DNA from: Planococcus citri
Lineage: Eukaryota > Arthropoda > Insecta > Hemiptera > Pseudococcidae
DNA: 64,000 bases
NCBI RefSeq assembly: GCF_950023065.1
Contig: NC_088681.1
Location: forward strand, 44,364,836-44,428,835
Direction: 5' to 3'
Every line of letters starts with the position of its first letter. Positions within the stretch are counted from its first letter, which is position 1. The translations under genes and the position numbers were made by a program. Shown here one piece after another: positions 39,450-51,954 of the stretch. The notes under the pieces were generated by a model, which ran no database searches, was not told the origin of the DNA, and saw only the letters and a list, made by a program, of their open reading frames with translations.

Positions 39450-39931
39450 AAGTCGTTTTGGAGCCTCCAGCGACTTTTTGAGAGGTCATGTGGTCTTTTT
39501 TGGAAAATTGAAATTTCCAAATAGGAGCTGGAAGCTTCAAAATCATTTGAAACCATTTGTAACCACCATTGTAGCATTTGTAGTCGACTTCATATCGTAT
39601 TGAAATTACTTTCCGAAGTAAATTTCAGCTTGCCAACTCCATTTGGTAAAATTTTGCGGGAATTTCAAGTTTCAAAAATCTACTGGAGGCTCCAGTAATT
39701 TTCAAAAAGTCGCTGGAGGCTCCAGTAATTTTCAAAAAGTCGCTGGAGGCTCCAAAATGATTTGAACCCACTTGAAGTCGTCTTCAGAGGGTGTTAAAAT
39801 TGGAGTGTACAGAAAATTTCTGCTTTCCATCGCCATTTGATGAAATTTTGGGAAAATTTAAAGTTTCAAAAATCTGATGGAGGCTCCAGGAATTATCAAA
39901 AAGTCGCCGGAGGCTACAAAGCGACTTGAAA
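39450..39931 (+). repeat. Satellite-like GGAGGCTCCA units
   Basis: Units of about 180-200 bp contain CTGGAGGCTCCAGTAATTTT, CAAAAAGTCGCTGGAGGCTC, ACTTGAAGTCGTCTTC and TTTCCATCGCCATTTGATG. A short segment (CTGGAGGCTCCAGTAATTTT plus spacer) is duplicated exactly at 39,682-39,748. Related units continue at 41,220-41,990. Confidence 0.7.
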
Positions 39932-40406
39932 CAGGCCATTTTTTAAGAAATGTTCACTGGGTGGGCAAGGGGACAGTGGCATAGCCAGAGGGAGGGGTGA
40001 AGGGGGCCATTGCCCCCACTCACGAGTAAAAATTTGAAATGAAACATGCAAAAATGGCCTTTTTATCATTTTGGGATCTAATTTTTCAAAAAGTGTGGAA
40101 TTTTACCACTGTTTTTATAAAATCATTACACATCATGAAAGGTTTTCAGAAAATCACCTCTAAAATCGAGTTGTTCTGTTCAGATAAAAATGAAAAATTT
40201 GCGTTTTCCATATGCTTTGAGTATTATGAGTATTTCTAGAATTTTTCTGCTTTTCGCATTACAAATTTGTTTTGGAAAATTTGCAATTTTAGAAGCAGAA
40301 CAGCGTCAATTTTGATGAAAGAATTCAGTTTGTCTAATGTCAACATTTTTCAAATTCAACTATAGATTTTTTTGAAATTCTAATTGTGTAGAAGAGAACC
40401 AAATTG

Positions 40407-42816
40407 GCCCGAGCGAAGCGAGGGCAGAAGCTTCGGAAAATTTGTTGTTCAATGAGTAGAAGAACATAATTTTTAATGTAAGAATTCGATTTTTCAAATT
40501 TCAACTTTTTCTAAATTTCATTACTACTTAATAGTCCGGCATATGACAATAGGAGTAATTGCACCCCCCCGCCGATCCTCCGGGACAACTTTTTTCTTGA
40601 AGGGGACATCCCAAGGAACATTTTAAAGCAAAGTTGCCAAAAAAAAAGTTGGCCTTACTTACAAAATGGCGGCCATTTTGATTGACAGGTCAGCCGAAAT
40701 CGCAGATTTTGCGTTTTAACATAGGACTTGCACGAACTTTTTCAAACTTTACAAAGGTAGATCGAAAGATCATGCAACAATGTATCACCTGTCAAAATTT
40801 CAAGTGCCAAAGTGCGTTTTTCGATTTTTGGTGAATTTTTGAAAATCGAATTTAGGCCAAAAATGAGGGAAAAAATCAAAATTTTACCAAATTGACTTAG
40901 AAAGCTAAAATTTGGGATATACCCTATTTTCGACATGCCAAATCGATTGGAAACGGTTTCAACCCGTTTTGAGCAGTTCTGGAGCCTCCAGCAAATTTTT
41001 GAAACTCGAAATTCCCACAAAATTCCATCAAATTGGAGTTGTAAAAAGCTGAAATTTATTCTAAAAACTAATTTCAATACGCTACGAAGTACTGCAAATG
41101 AATTTATTTCAAGTCGTTTTGGAGCCTCCAGCGACTTTTCGAAAATTCCTGAAACCTCCAGCAGATTTTGGAAACTTTAAATTTTCACAAAATTTCATCA
41201 AATGGAGATGGAAAGCTGAAATTTACTCTACACTCCAATTTTAACACACTCTGAAAACGACTTCTGGTGGATTTCAAGTCATTTTAGAGCCTCCAACAAC
41301 TTTTTTGAAAATTACTGGAGCCTCCAGTAGATTTTTGAAACTTGAAATTTCCCCAAAATTTTATCAAACCAAGATGGAAAGTCGAAATTCATTCAGCAAA
41401 CTAATTTCAATACGCTACGGTAGTTGACTGCTGGTGAATTTCAAGTCGTTTTGGAGGCTCCAGCAACTTTTTGAAAGGTTGTATGACGTTTTTTTGGAAA
41501 ATTGAAATTTCCTAAAAGTAGCTGGAAGCTTCAAAACCATTTGAAACCGCCATGTAATCTGCGAAGTAAATTTCAGCTTGCCAACTCCATTTGATAAATT
41601 AATTTTGCGGGAAATTTCAAGTTTAAAAAATCTACTGGAGGCTCCAGTAATTTTCAAAAAAGTCGCTGGAGGCCCTAAAATGACTTGCACCCACCTGTAG
41701 TCGTCTTCAGAGGGTGTTAAAATTGGAGTGTAGAGTAAATTTCTGCTAACCATCTCCATTTGATGAAATTTTGTGAAAATAAAAAGTTTCAAAAATCTGC
41801 CGGAGGCTCCAGTAATTTTCAAAAGAAGTCGCTGGAGGCCCTAGAATGACTTGAACCCACTTGAAGTCGTCTTCAGAGGGTGTTAAAAATGGAGTGTACA
41901 GTAAATTTCAGCTTTCCATCTTCATTTGATGAAATTTTGTGAAAATTTAAAGTTTCAAAAATCTGCTGGAGGTTTCAGGAATTTTCGAAAAGTCGCTGGA
42001 GGCTCCAAAACGACTTGAAATAAATTCATCTGCAGTATTTCGTAGCGTATTGAAATTAGTTTTTAGAATAAATTTCAGCTTTTTACAACTCCAATTTGAT
42101 GGAATTTTGTGGGAATTTCGAGTTTCAAAAATTTGCTGGAGGCTCCAGAACTGCTCAAAACGGGTTGAAACCGTTTCCAATCGATTTGGCATGTCGAAAA
42201 TAGGGTATATCCCAAATTTTAGCTTTCTAAGTCAATTTGGTAAAATTTTGATTTTTTCCCTCATTTTTGGCCTAAATTCGATTTTCAAAAATTCACCAAA
42301 AATCGAAAAACGCACTTTAGCACTTGAAATTTTGACAGGTGATACATTGTTGCATGATCTTTCGATCTACCTTTGTAAAGTTTGAAAAAGTTCGTGCAAG
42401 TCCTATGTTAAAACGCAAAATCTGCGATTTCGGCTGACCTGTCAATCAAAATGGCCGCCATTTTGTAAGTAAGGCCAACTTTTTTTTTGGCAACTTTGCT
42501 TTAAAATGTTCCTTGGGATGTCCCCTTCAAGAAAAAAGTTGTCCCGGAGGATCGGCGGGGGGTGCAATTACTCCTATTGTCATATGCCGGACTATAATGG
42601 TGTCTTGAAATTCTAATTGCAAAGAAGTAAATATCGAATTGGCCCGAGCGAAGCGAGGGCAAAAGTTTTTCAAAATTTATAGGTTTTAGAAGTAAAACAA
42701 CAATAATTTTAAAGTAAATAGTCTCCACTGCAGACATTTAAAAAAAATGCTTTCCAAGCACAGTTATGAATAATTTGAGAAAAAGAAAATCAAGTTAGCC
42801 CGAGCGAAGCGAGGGT
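40407..42816 (+). repeat. Three GCCCGAGCGAAGCGAGGG units split by an insertion
   Basis: Copies lie at 40,407-40,425, 42,642-42,660 and 42,798-42,816 (the last ends GGGT). All are in plus orientation, as at 11.3-11.8 kb. The first is separated from the others by the inner palindrome, so the array existed before that insertion. Confidence 0.8.
40531..42595. mobile_element. Inner long palindrome, TA-flanked
   Basis: ATAGTCCGGCATATGACAAT at the left is mirrored exactly at the right; TA borders the GTCCGG termini. The arms are each roughly 1 kb and nearly identical: a 111-codon frame translates identically from both (40,742-41,077 minus and 42,050-42,385 plus). Blocks run in the order C-run, GCCGATCCTCCGGGACAAC, AAAATGGCGGCCATTTT, TTGACAGGTCAGCCG, the core repeat, then GGAGGCTCCAG units at the centre. 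The frames are by-products of repetition, not genes. Confidence 0.85.
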
Positions 42817-43715
42817 AAAAGCTTTTGAAAAAAATAATAATTTAGAGAATAGATTGGTGATTTTGAGTGCAAATTAAACATTTTCTTGGGCAAATCGAAT
42901 TTACTGGGTGGGCAAAGCTAAGTCACTGGGTGGGCATTTGCCCATGCACTTATCTGTTAAAAAATGGCCTGACTTGAAATTAACCTGCAGTACTTCGTAG
43001 CGCATTGAAATTAGTTTACAGAATGAATTTCAGTTTTCTAACTCCATTTTGGTGAAATGTTTAGGAAATTTAAAGTTTCAAAAATCTCCTGGAGGCTCCA
43101 GTCATTTTCAAAAAATTGCTGGATGCTCCAAAACAACTTGAAATTTCCCTGCAGTTGACTTCGTAGCGTATTGAAATTAGTTTGCAGTGTAAATTTCGGC
43201 TATTCAACTCCATTTGATGAAATTTTGTGGGATTTTCGAGTTTCAAAAATCTGCTGGAGGCTCCAGAACTGCTCAAAACAGTTTGAAACAGTTTCCAATC
43301 GATTTGGTATGTCGAAAATAGGGTGTATTCCAAATTTCAGTTTTCTTGGTCAATTTGGTGACATTTTGATTTTCCCCCTCATTTTTGGCCTAAATTCGAT
43401 TTTCAAAAATTCGCCAAAAATCGAAAAACGCACTTTAGCACTTGAAATGTTGACAGGTGATAAATTTTTGCTTGTTCTTTCGATCTACCTTTGTACAGTT
43501 TGAAAAATTTTGTGCAAGTCCTATGTTGGAACGCAAAATCTGCGATTTCGGCTGACCTGTCAATCAAAATGGGCGCCATTTTGTAAGTAGGGCCACTTTT
43601 TTTGAGTACAAGGGCTAGAAATGTTCCTTAGGACTCCCCCTTTAAGAAAAAGGTTGCCCCGGAGGATCGAGGGGGGGTGCAATTTATCCTTAAGTGGGCT
43701 CCCCGACTACTATTA

Positions 43716-44535
43716 GCCCGGCATATGACAATAGGAGTAATTGCACCCCCCCCCCCCCGCCGATCCTCCGGGACAACTTTTTTCTTAAAGGGGACATCCT
43801 AAGGAACATTTTAAAGCAAACTTGCCAAAAAAAAAGTTGGCCTTACTTACAAAATGGCGGCCATTTTGATTGACAGGTCAGCCAAAATCGCAGATTTTGC
43901 GTTTTAACATAGGACTTGCACGAACTTTTTCAAATTTTACAAAGGTAGATCGAAAGATCATGCAAAAATTTATCACCTGTAAAAATTTCAAGTGCTAAAG
44001 TGGGTTTTTCGATTTTTGGTGAATTTTTGAAAATCGAATTTAGGCCAAAAATGAGGGAAAAAATCAAAATTTTACCAAATTGACCAAGAAATCTGAAATT
44101 TGGGATATACCTTATTTTCGACATGCCAAATCGATTGGAAACGGTTTCAACCCGTTTTGAGCAGTTCTGGAGCCTCCAGCAGATTTTTGAATCTCGAAAT
44201 TCCCACAAAATTCCATCAAATTGGAGTTGTAAAGCTAAAATTTATTCTAAAAACTAATTTCAATACGATATGAAGTACTGCAGGTGAATTTCAAGTCGTT
44301 TTGGATCCTCCAGCGACTTTTTGAAAATTCCTGAAGCCTCCAGCAGATTTTTGAAACCTTAAATTTTCACAAAATTTCATCAAATGGAGATGGAAAGCTG
44401 AAATTTTCTCTACACTCCAATTTTAACACCCTCTGAAGACGACTTCAGGTGGGTTCAAGTAATTTTAGAGCCTTCAGCGACTTTCTTTGAAAATTATTGG
44501 AGCCTCCAGCAGATTTCCTGCATACTGAGGTTTCT
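43716..44535 (+). mobile_element. One-armed third copy of the inner palindrome family
   Basis: It begins GCCCGGCATATGACAATAGG, seven bases past the end of the outer palindrome, and follows the same block order (C-run, GCCGATCCTCCGGGAC, AAAATGGCGGCCATTTT, core repeat, GGAGCCTCCAGC) to about 44,535. It has no mirrored arm, so it is a truncated copy or one half of a broken palindrome. Confidence 0.75.
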
Positions 44536-47500
44536 ATAAAATTTTCCCAAAAATGCATAAATGTTGAAAACGTGGTTAAAGTAATGTAAAAATGATCAAA
44601 AAATCATTAAAATCACTGAAAGTTCTGACAAAAAGAACACAGTTAAATTTTCCAAAAAGTACCTACATGAAAAAGTGTTTCATTTGTGTGAAAATGATGG
44701 GAAAGCGCTCAAAATGGCAATAAAAGTCCAGATACCTAAATTGTTAAAGAATGATAAAAATTTTCAATTTTGGTAAAACTTTCTCAAAAATACATATGCA
44801 TAAAATTGTATTACAGTGATACAAAAGCGCTCAAAAAAGTATGAAAGTCATCGAAAATACAACGAAAATTTAACGGAATTTACCAAAATTGCTTGGAACT
44901 AAAAAATCATTGCCATCACCATAAATCACTTTAAAAAATAATGAAACTTTGGTAAGCTTTGCTAAAACTAAAAGTACACAAAATAGAGCTATAATGTGTT
45001 AAAATTATGGAACAATGTGCTCATAAAAGCATTATAAAAATCACAGAATTGGCAAAAAGCAATGAAATTTTAAGTAGTACAATTGGTCAAAAATGCACGA
45101 AAAAGCGTAGGGAACGTTAGGAAAATTGCAAAAAGGCATCACCTTATAATGGTAAGGATAAAAGGTGGGTAGTATTTCCCCAATATATACTTAACTTAAC
45201 TTGATATTTTTCGGTTTGACAATTACAATTGGATACACTGGCAATAGCATCTACATTAATACATACAAAAGCGTACAAAGTTACCTAACAAAAAAAAAAA
45301 AAAAAAAAAAAACGAGAACACTAGCTAGATAAATACTTATTAAAAAATTAAAAATGCACGTGCACATTTTGCTTAAAATAGATAAAATTGAAAAAAAAAC
45401 AATAAATACAAAAACGAAAAGAAAATCAAATGGTACATCTGGAGAAAAAGAACAAAAGGAAACAAAAAAAAGATTCGCGTACAGAAAACAAGATTCTGGG
45501 ATGAAAAACGACATGATCCATGAAGGGTGGTTTCGGAGAAAGCGATGAATCTTGCAAGAGAGCGACCTTGGGGTGGGTTAGTAGCGTGATGTAGAAAAAT
45601 AAAAACACATTTGGTGAAATAAGAAAACCATAAAATACGTAGGTAAGACTATTCTTATAAGAAATAGCATTAACAGCAAGTTGGAAGAGGTTGGGAGGAT
45701 AAGATTACTAACTTCAAATTATTCCTCAGGAGATATGATAACTGATAAGTAGATATGTAGCAGTCAAGCGGTCTTAGTTCATTTGGTACTCTGGTAGATA
45801 TGGACAGCTGTTTCCAAAAATGTCTCAGATTCAGATTTTTCAGGACGATTGTGAGTGATTCTATATCTATATGCTTAGTTAAATCTTCTGATATTTCACC
45901 AAATAAAATTATAGAAAAACTTTTTTTTTTGTTTTTTTGAATGATTGTCAGACAAATTACTTAAGTAGGTACCTCAGTTTTCTAACATCTCAGCAAATAA
46001 TGTGCTTTCATTTCTTTATCAAATGAAATATTCTTTGAAACTAAAGGTTTTTTTTAAGGTAATTTGATTTCTTACATTTTAGTTTATTTTAAATTTAATT
46101 TTTTCGGTTCAGTTTCATTTTTGATCGTGGGACAAGGTGATTGAGTTGTGTATCAATCCACGTATCTAATAGAAAATTCGGCAATCATCCAACTAGCAAA
46201 CGTATAACATAGGCTATAATATTTCACTCCACGTAGATACTTTTTCTACTCTCTATTTCACTGTACATTCATGTACCTCGCGATTTCGCCCAATTCATAC
46301 TTTGATGGGTGAAAATATTCATTCGGTTGATTCCTTTATTAACGTATCTATTCGTTCAAAAGCTTTTGTTTACGAATTATTTTTCAATAAGAGTGATATG
46401 AGGTACTCTTTCAAATTCTCTCGCTCCGTTACTTATAATTGTTTTCTTTTCGGAAGCATAAATAGAAATAGAATATAGTTTCTTTCGATGTTATAAGTAC
46501 TATCAGTAGTTGAACTAATATAATTATAAACATCACATTAAGTAGATAGATAGTTTTTGTTCGTATGTCTGTGTCATTCACATTGCTCTATATCAGTATC
46601 TGTATTCAGTTACTACACTTACCACTTACATAGTGTATTATTTCACTTCTATACGACCGCGTAACACAATATTAATTTATGAGTAATCAGCATCGTATCA
46701 TTGGGCGTTTTGTTACTTTCATTTGCCGAGACATTTGATCAAGACGTCAAAGCTGAGTGGAGAAATTTTCAATAAGACGAGGTAGAGATATACAGTCGAT
46801 CATTTTCATTCAATGATAAACCACTGATTTTTTTCACACTTTTCTTCATTATAATTTACTAGCAAAAACAATTCAATATTGACCATTTACCTACTTAAAT
46901 TAAATTGGCTAAAAAAAATAGGTATGGTACACTGATTCGAGTCCAAAAAGTAGGTAAATTTGGTCGATTTAAAATAAAATTTAGCATTTTTTTCTGCTTT
47001 GGTTCACTCTTCTTGTTCCCAATCACTCATCATTTAAACGAATCTCTACAACCAAGTAGGTACGAACGATGACAACATAACATCATCAAACGTTAAAATT
47101 TGCTACCTCTGCACTCCTTCCTTCTCAAAATTTGCAATATTCGCGGTTTAATTTGACGACATATTTGCCACTCACGCCTACACAACAGAGATTTTTCAAA
47201 GTTTATCTCTCGCCACTTCGCTGGGTTCTTCTTGTTGTTGTTATTTTTCTCCCCTCGCTCGTCCTCTGTCCATTTTTGTACGTTATTTAGCGTAATTACG
47301 AAGGCGTATCTGTGTATACGGCCGAATGATTGCAGTAAATTTTGCGCATGTATTTATACGACGACTACAAAACGACGTCTAAAGACTAAAGATGTCACTA
47401 GACGTTTATATTTATCATTAGTTCGCATCATTGTCTCAATGTCACGGTTTTTTTCACCGCTCCTCCGCCCTCATTGCAGCAACGTTATAACGTGCTGAGT

Positions 47501-49063
47501 TGTATATTTCCTTTGCTACAATTCCTTTATGTATAGAAAGACTCGTAGCTTTACGTATATGTAGGTATGTCTATGTATGACAATCGTATGTGTAGGTACT
47601 GGTATGTGTATAGTGTACGTTTACCTTATAAGGTTTAATTAATCCCAGAGCTTTTGCTTTTTTCTTCTTCTTGTATCTTTTATTCTTCTATTTAGTACCG
47701 GTTTGTTCGTACGTACAATTACTTAAATCGATCTCGACAACAACGATCAATTAGATAGGTAAATAATGAATTTATACAGTACCTAGTTTTTATGGAACAT
47801 ATACGTACTAGGGTATGCGTAGGTCTAAGTAGGCATGTTCATTTACCTGAATCTGTCCAATATATCTCTTTATATCTGATGTTCCTTTTACCCCAGTCGT
47901 TGATTTACTTTCATAAAGAAATTTCTTTGTTAGCCGATCGAAAAATCATCACTAATAAGGTGTTGAAAAAGAGTGGGAATAAATCGAGAATTTATTCCTC
48001 CCTCTTCTTTTCCTATTGACGAGAACTGTAGGTTCAGAATACCTATCAAATTTAGTGTGTCAGATTCATTTGCTGGTTCTCAAGGGATTGAAATTTTATT
48101 TACACGAGGTGAGGAGATGCAAAATGCAAAAGGCACGTCCAAGGGTCCCAATAGATGCCTACAGTAGTAGGTACAGGTACATACATTAAAATGTCGGGGG
48201 AAACTTGACTGAATTCAGTAAAGGTGTATTAAAATTGAAACTTTGCTCAAAAATTGTTTAGCTCTGGAAATTCCCCCTTGAGGGGAGATATCCATCCTCA
48301 AAGAGGGACCATTTTCGAAAAAAATTGTGTTTTTTCGCACTAGCCCATACCCAACCTATTTTAGCAAAAATGATCCACTTTCAAAAGATGGTCCTCGACC
48401 TATTTGAGATGGATTCTGCGTCAACCCAGGCAATTGCCATCAAAATCCAAGACCACTTTTATGGCTCTATTGACATGAGTTGAAAATTTGCAAATCGTTT
48501 GTTTTCGGGTAAAATCGCGTTTGGAAAATATTGGACTATTTTCTAATCAAATATTTCGAGTTAATTATTCCAAAACGTCGAAATAATAATATAAGTACAG
48601 TTTCTGAAGATGAGGAAATATTTTGTAATAAAGTTATGCCGATTCTTTGGTCATTATTGTCAATTTCAAAAAATCAAGAAGAATATTTGAAAGTTTTATG
48701 CTGATTGAACAGTGTTCGTGATGTTTTATACAGTTTTTGTCAAAGGTAATTTTTTATTAATAATATTTTGGTCGTAATATTTTCTTTAAATTTCTCTTTG
48801 CTTGATCAAATTTCAATAGGTAATTTTCAAATATTTCATCATTTTAAAAGAAATTTTTAACCAATTATTGGCAAGTTCTGGTCAAATTTCCAGATATTTT
48901 ATGATTTTTTAAAATCATTTTTATCTCATTTTCACAATAATTTTAAGTAAATGATATTTTCTCCCATTTTCAAACGTTTTTAGTCATTTTTCCCCATAAT
49001 TTCAAACATGTTGGGTTGGTATACCTACTTTTTGGAAATTTTTTGTCAATTTTAATAAGCTTA
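44536..49063. other. Mostly unique stretch without a firm gene
   Basis: The sequence 44,540-45,180 is A-rich with recurring AAAATG/AAAATC words. An A-run lies at 45,290-45,312. Unique sequence rich in GTAGGTA words fills 45,600-48,200. Open frames are short and lack known motifs. Confidence 0.4.
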
Positions 49064-50374
49064 CAAGGGAACCTCTTGAGGTGTCACACTTCGATTTGAA
49101 TGGGACCGCGATTTTTGGATAGAGCATAGTCTAAAACTCCCAAAACCAAATTTTCAGCTGCCCAAGTTCATTTTTCGATTTTTGGAGAATTTTTGAAAAT
49201 TCAAAATTGACTGTTTTTGGTGATTTATGTTTTTTTTTTTAAAGTATTAATTACCCAAATCCAAATTTCATCATTTCTAGACATTCTGGAGCCTCCAGCG
49301 CAATTGTTCCAGAATTTTGAATTTGCTCCAGAAGGCGTGAATACGAAGTTGGGCAGCTAAAAATCGAGTTGTACATATATTACACTCGACCTGTTTAACT
49401 AGTTTATGCACATTTGAGCCGATTTTGAGAGTGACACCTCAAAAGTGGTTTTTTGACCATCTTTTTTCAGAATTAAAAAATCCAAAAAATAAAAAGTTTC
49501 CTGTTTGTGTGGATATTTTCAAAATTCACGCGAATCGCTGTATTTTGTCCAAAACTAACCCCCCAAATCCAAATTTCACAATTTTCAGCCATTCTAGAGC
49601 TTCCAGCGCGATTTTCAATTTCTCCAGAATTTTGAATTTGCTGCAGAAGACGTGAATATGAAGTTGGGCTGCTAAAAATCGAGTTGTATATTATACTCGA
49701 CCTGTTTACTGAGTTTATCCACATTTGAGCCGATTTTGAGAGTGACACCTCAAGAGTGGTTTTTTGAGGTGTCATGTCACTCTCGCTCCAAAACGGCTGG
49801 AAATGGTAGAATTTGCGCTCCGGGGGTTAGTTTTTGAAGAAATACAGCGATCACACAAATTTCAAAAATTTCCTCACAAACGGTTATCTTTTGATTTTTT
49901 TAATTTTTTAATTTTGAGAAAAGCTGGTCAAAAACTACTCTTGAGGTGTCACTCCCGAAATCGGCTCAAATGTAGATAAACTCGTTAAACAGGTCGAGTA
50001 TAATACACAACTCGATTTTTAGCTGCCCAACTGCATATTCACGCCTTCTGGAGCAAATTAAAAATTCTGGAGAAATTGAAAAATCGCCCTGGAGGCTCCA
50101 GAATGGCTGGAAATGGTAAAATTTGGATTTGGGTAATTAATATTACTTTTGGGACTTATATTGACTATGTTTACTGATCAAGTTCGTACTTTTTTTAAAA
50201 AAAGCATAAATCACCAAAAACATATCAATTTTGAATTCTAAAAAATTCGCCAAAAATCGAAAAATGAACTTGGGTAGCTGAAAATTTGGTTTTGGGGGTT
50301 TTAGACTGCGCTCATCTTTCCAAAAATCGCGGTCCCGTTCAAATCGAAGTGTGACACCTCAAGAGGTTCCCTTG
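49064..50374. mobile_element. CAAGGGAAC fold-back, copy B
   Basis: The termini CAAGGGAACCTCTTGAGGTG and its exact inverse lie at 49,064 and 50,374. TTA flanks both sides, consistent with a 3-bp target duplication like the TGA at copy A. Arms and internal palindromes match copy A, including GAGTGACACCTCAA, AAATCGAGTTGTA and TGGAGCCTCCAGCGC. Copy B retains longer matching ends. 3-bp duplications fit PIF/Harbinger-like elements among others; the family assignment is open. Confidence 0.8.
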
Positions 50375-51954
50375 TTAGCATGATTTTATCCCATTTTTTT
50401 CAACTTGATGAATTTTTCCTCATATTCCGAGACATTTCTGAACCCTTTTCTTAAAAAAAAAATCATTTCCATCTTATTTTAACAAGTTTAGGTAAATACC
50501 GGTTTTATCTCATTTTTTACACAATTTTATTCATTCTATAATTTTAATAGAAGTAGGCACATTTTAGATAATTACTTTTGTGTCGATTTTAATATTTTTT
50601 TCAAAATTTGATTCCATTTTTGTGCACTTGTTTCGCGAGCAATTACTGTTGAAAACTTGTAGAACGCAATTCTGGCATTTTTTGCAGTAATTGCGAGACA
50701 TTTCATCACTTTTGTGCCCTTGTATGTACATGATTTTTATCTTTTTCAAAACAAGTTTTTATGAAAAAAAAAACTGATTCAAATCATGAATAAAATCACA
50801 AAATTTTTCTATTTGAATTGAACATGATTCGAATTAAAATGTTTTAAAATGTTCTTAACCCTGCTCTGGATGAGTTCAGTGAGTGGATTTATAGATTTTC
50901 TAGTTTTGGAAAATGACAAAATATAATGGATACATAAGTCCTCTGTTTTTCTAAAATAATTTTTGAAGAACAAGTTTGCAGATCTTTGAAACTACCTACC
51001 GTATGTTGGGAAATGAAAATACAATGTAGTGCGTCGTTTTAATGCTTAAAACACTTGAAAATTTTAACCCGGTATCTTGAAATTTACTGCATGTCATATT
51101 GTATTTCTGATTTCAAACAATAACAAATTATTGTAAACGTACGCAAGTACTTTTTTTTTCTGAAGATCGTCTTTTTTGGAAGAAATTATTTTTGCATTTC
51201 GTCTTTTTGTACGTAAAAGTCATATCTTTTCAAAAATAAAATAAAAGTTTGAGTTTGATATTATTTAAAAAAAAATTGTTAACATGTACATATTTCTAAA
51301 ATTTAATAACTGTTTCTATTGCTGACAGATCCTAAAACCTGCGGTCACCTGCAGCCTCCTTAAAATTTTATTCATTTTTTTTCGATTCTTCTTTGTTTTT
51401 GAAGAATGAAAAAAAAATAGGTAACACTGGTGACAGTCAAAATTCAACATTCGAATTCAAAAAATAAGCTGAGAAGAAAAATAATAAATCACTCTAGGCA
51501 CCTGTTCGTTTGAAAAAAAAAAAAAAAAAAAAAAAAATGAAATAACAAGATTTTTTGTTGATGTTGATTTTTTTAGAGATTTTTAAACAGAGGGGCCTGT
51601 ATGCCTACCTACGAGTTTATTACAGAACTTCTGCACTATTACCACAGCTTCAATGCTTTTTTTTGTAGACTTACGACTTCAGTTATTTCCAGACACTTTT
51701 CGCGATAAGTATCACCCATTTTCTCCTACCTACAATAGAAAAGTCATCGAAAAATTACAAAACAAGGCGAACAAATGGCAGCATCACTTTACTTACAAAA
51801 CAGCATACCCGTTAATTTTCTAGATCATCGACATTAGGTTAAAATTTAAGCAATACTCCGGTCTATTAGGCTGCAAATTACCGTTTTAATTGTCGTTCCA
51901 TATTAAGCAAAACCTGCACTACATTATAGCGACGCTCGGGCTCGATTCTCATAA

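Larger units (their letters stand above)
39932..42971. mobile_element. hAT-like element with perfect 8-bp target duplication
   Basis: The termini are CAGGCCATTTTTTAA (39,932) and its inverse ending at 42,971. ACTTGAAA flanks both sides exactly (39,924-39,931 and 42,972-42,979), the 8-bp duplication expected of hAT transposition. It sits inside the outer palindrome. Near the ends are GGGTGGGC words, and further in are three GCCCGAGCGAAGCGAGGG motifs. A second palindrome at 40,531-42,595 has inserted into it. No transposase frame is visible. Confidence 0.85.
38717..43708. mobile_element. Outer long palindrome of the nested block
   Basis: GTCGGGGAGCCCACTTAAGG at the left is mirrored by CCTTAAGTGGGCTCCCCGAC at the right. 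The arms (about 38,717-39,440 and 42,972-43,708) are nearly identical: one 110-codon frame translates identically from both. Each arm carries AAAATGGCGCCCATTTT, TTGACAGGTCAGCCG, AGATCGAAAGAACAAGC, TTCGATTTTTGGCG and TTCTGGAGCCTCCAGC. The element is split by a hAT-like insertion at 39,932-42,971. The left arm is longer because of extra satellite-like units. Confidence 0.85.

Noticed and set aside
41415..41822. 135-codon minus-strand frame, the second-longest ATG-initiated frame in the window
   Set aside because: It lies entirely within GGAGGCTCCAG satellite units and encodes repeated ASSRFLKL-like words that the DNA repeat explains.
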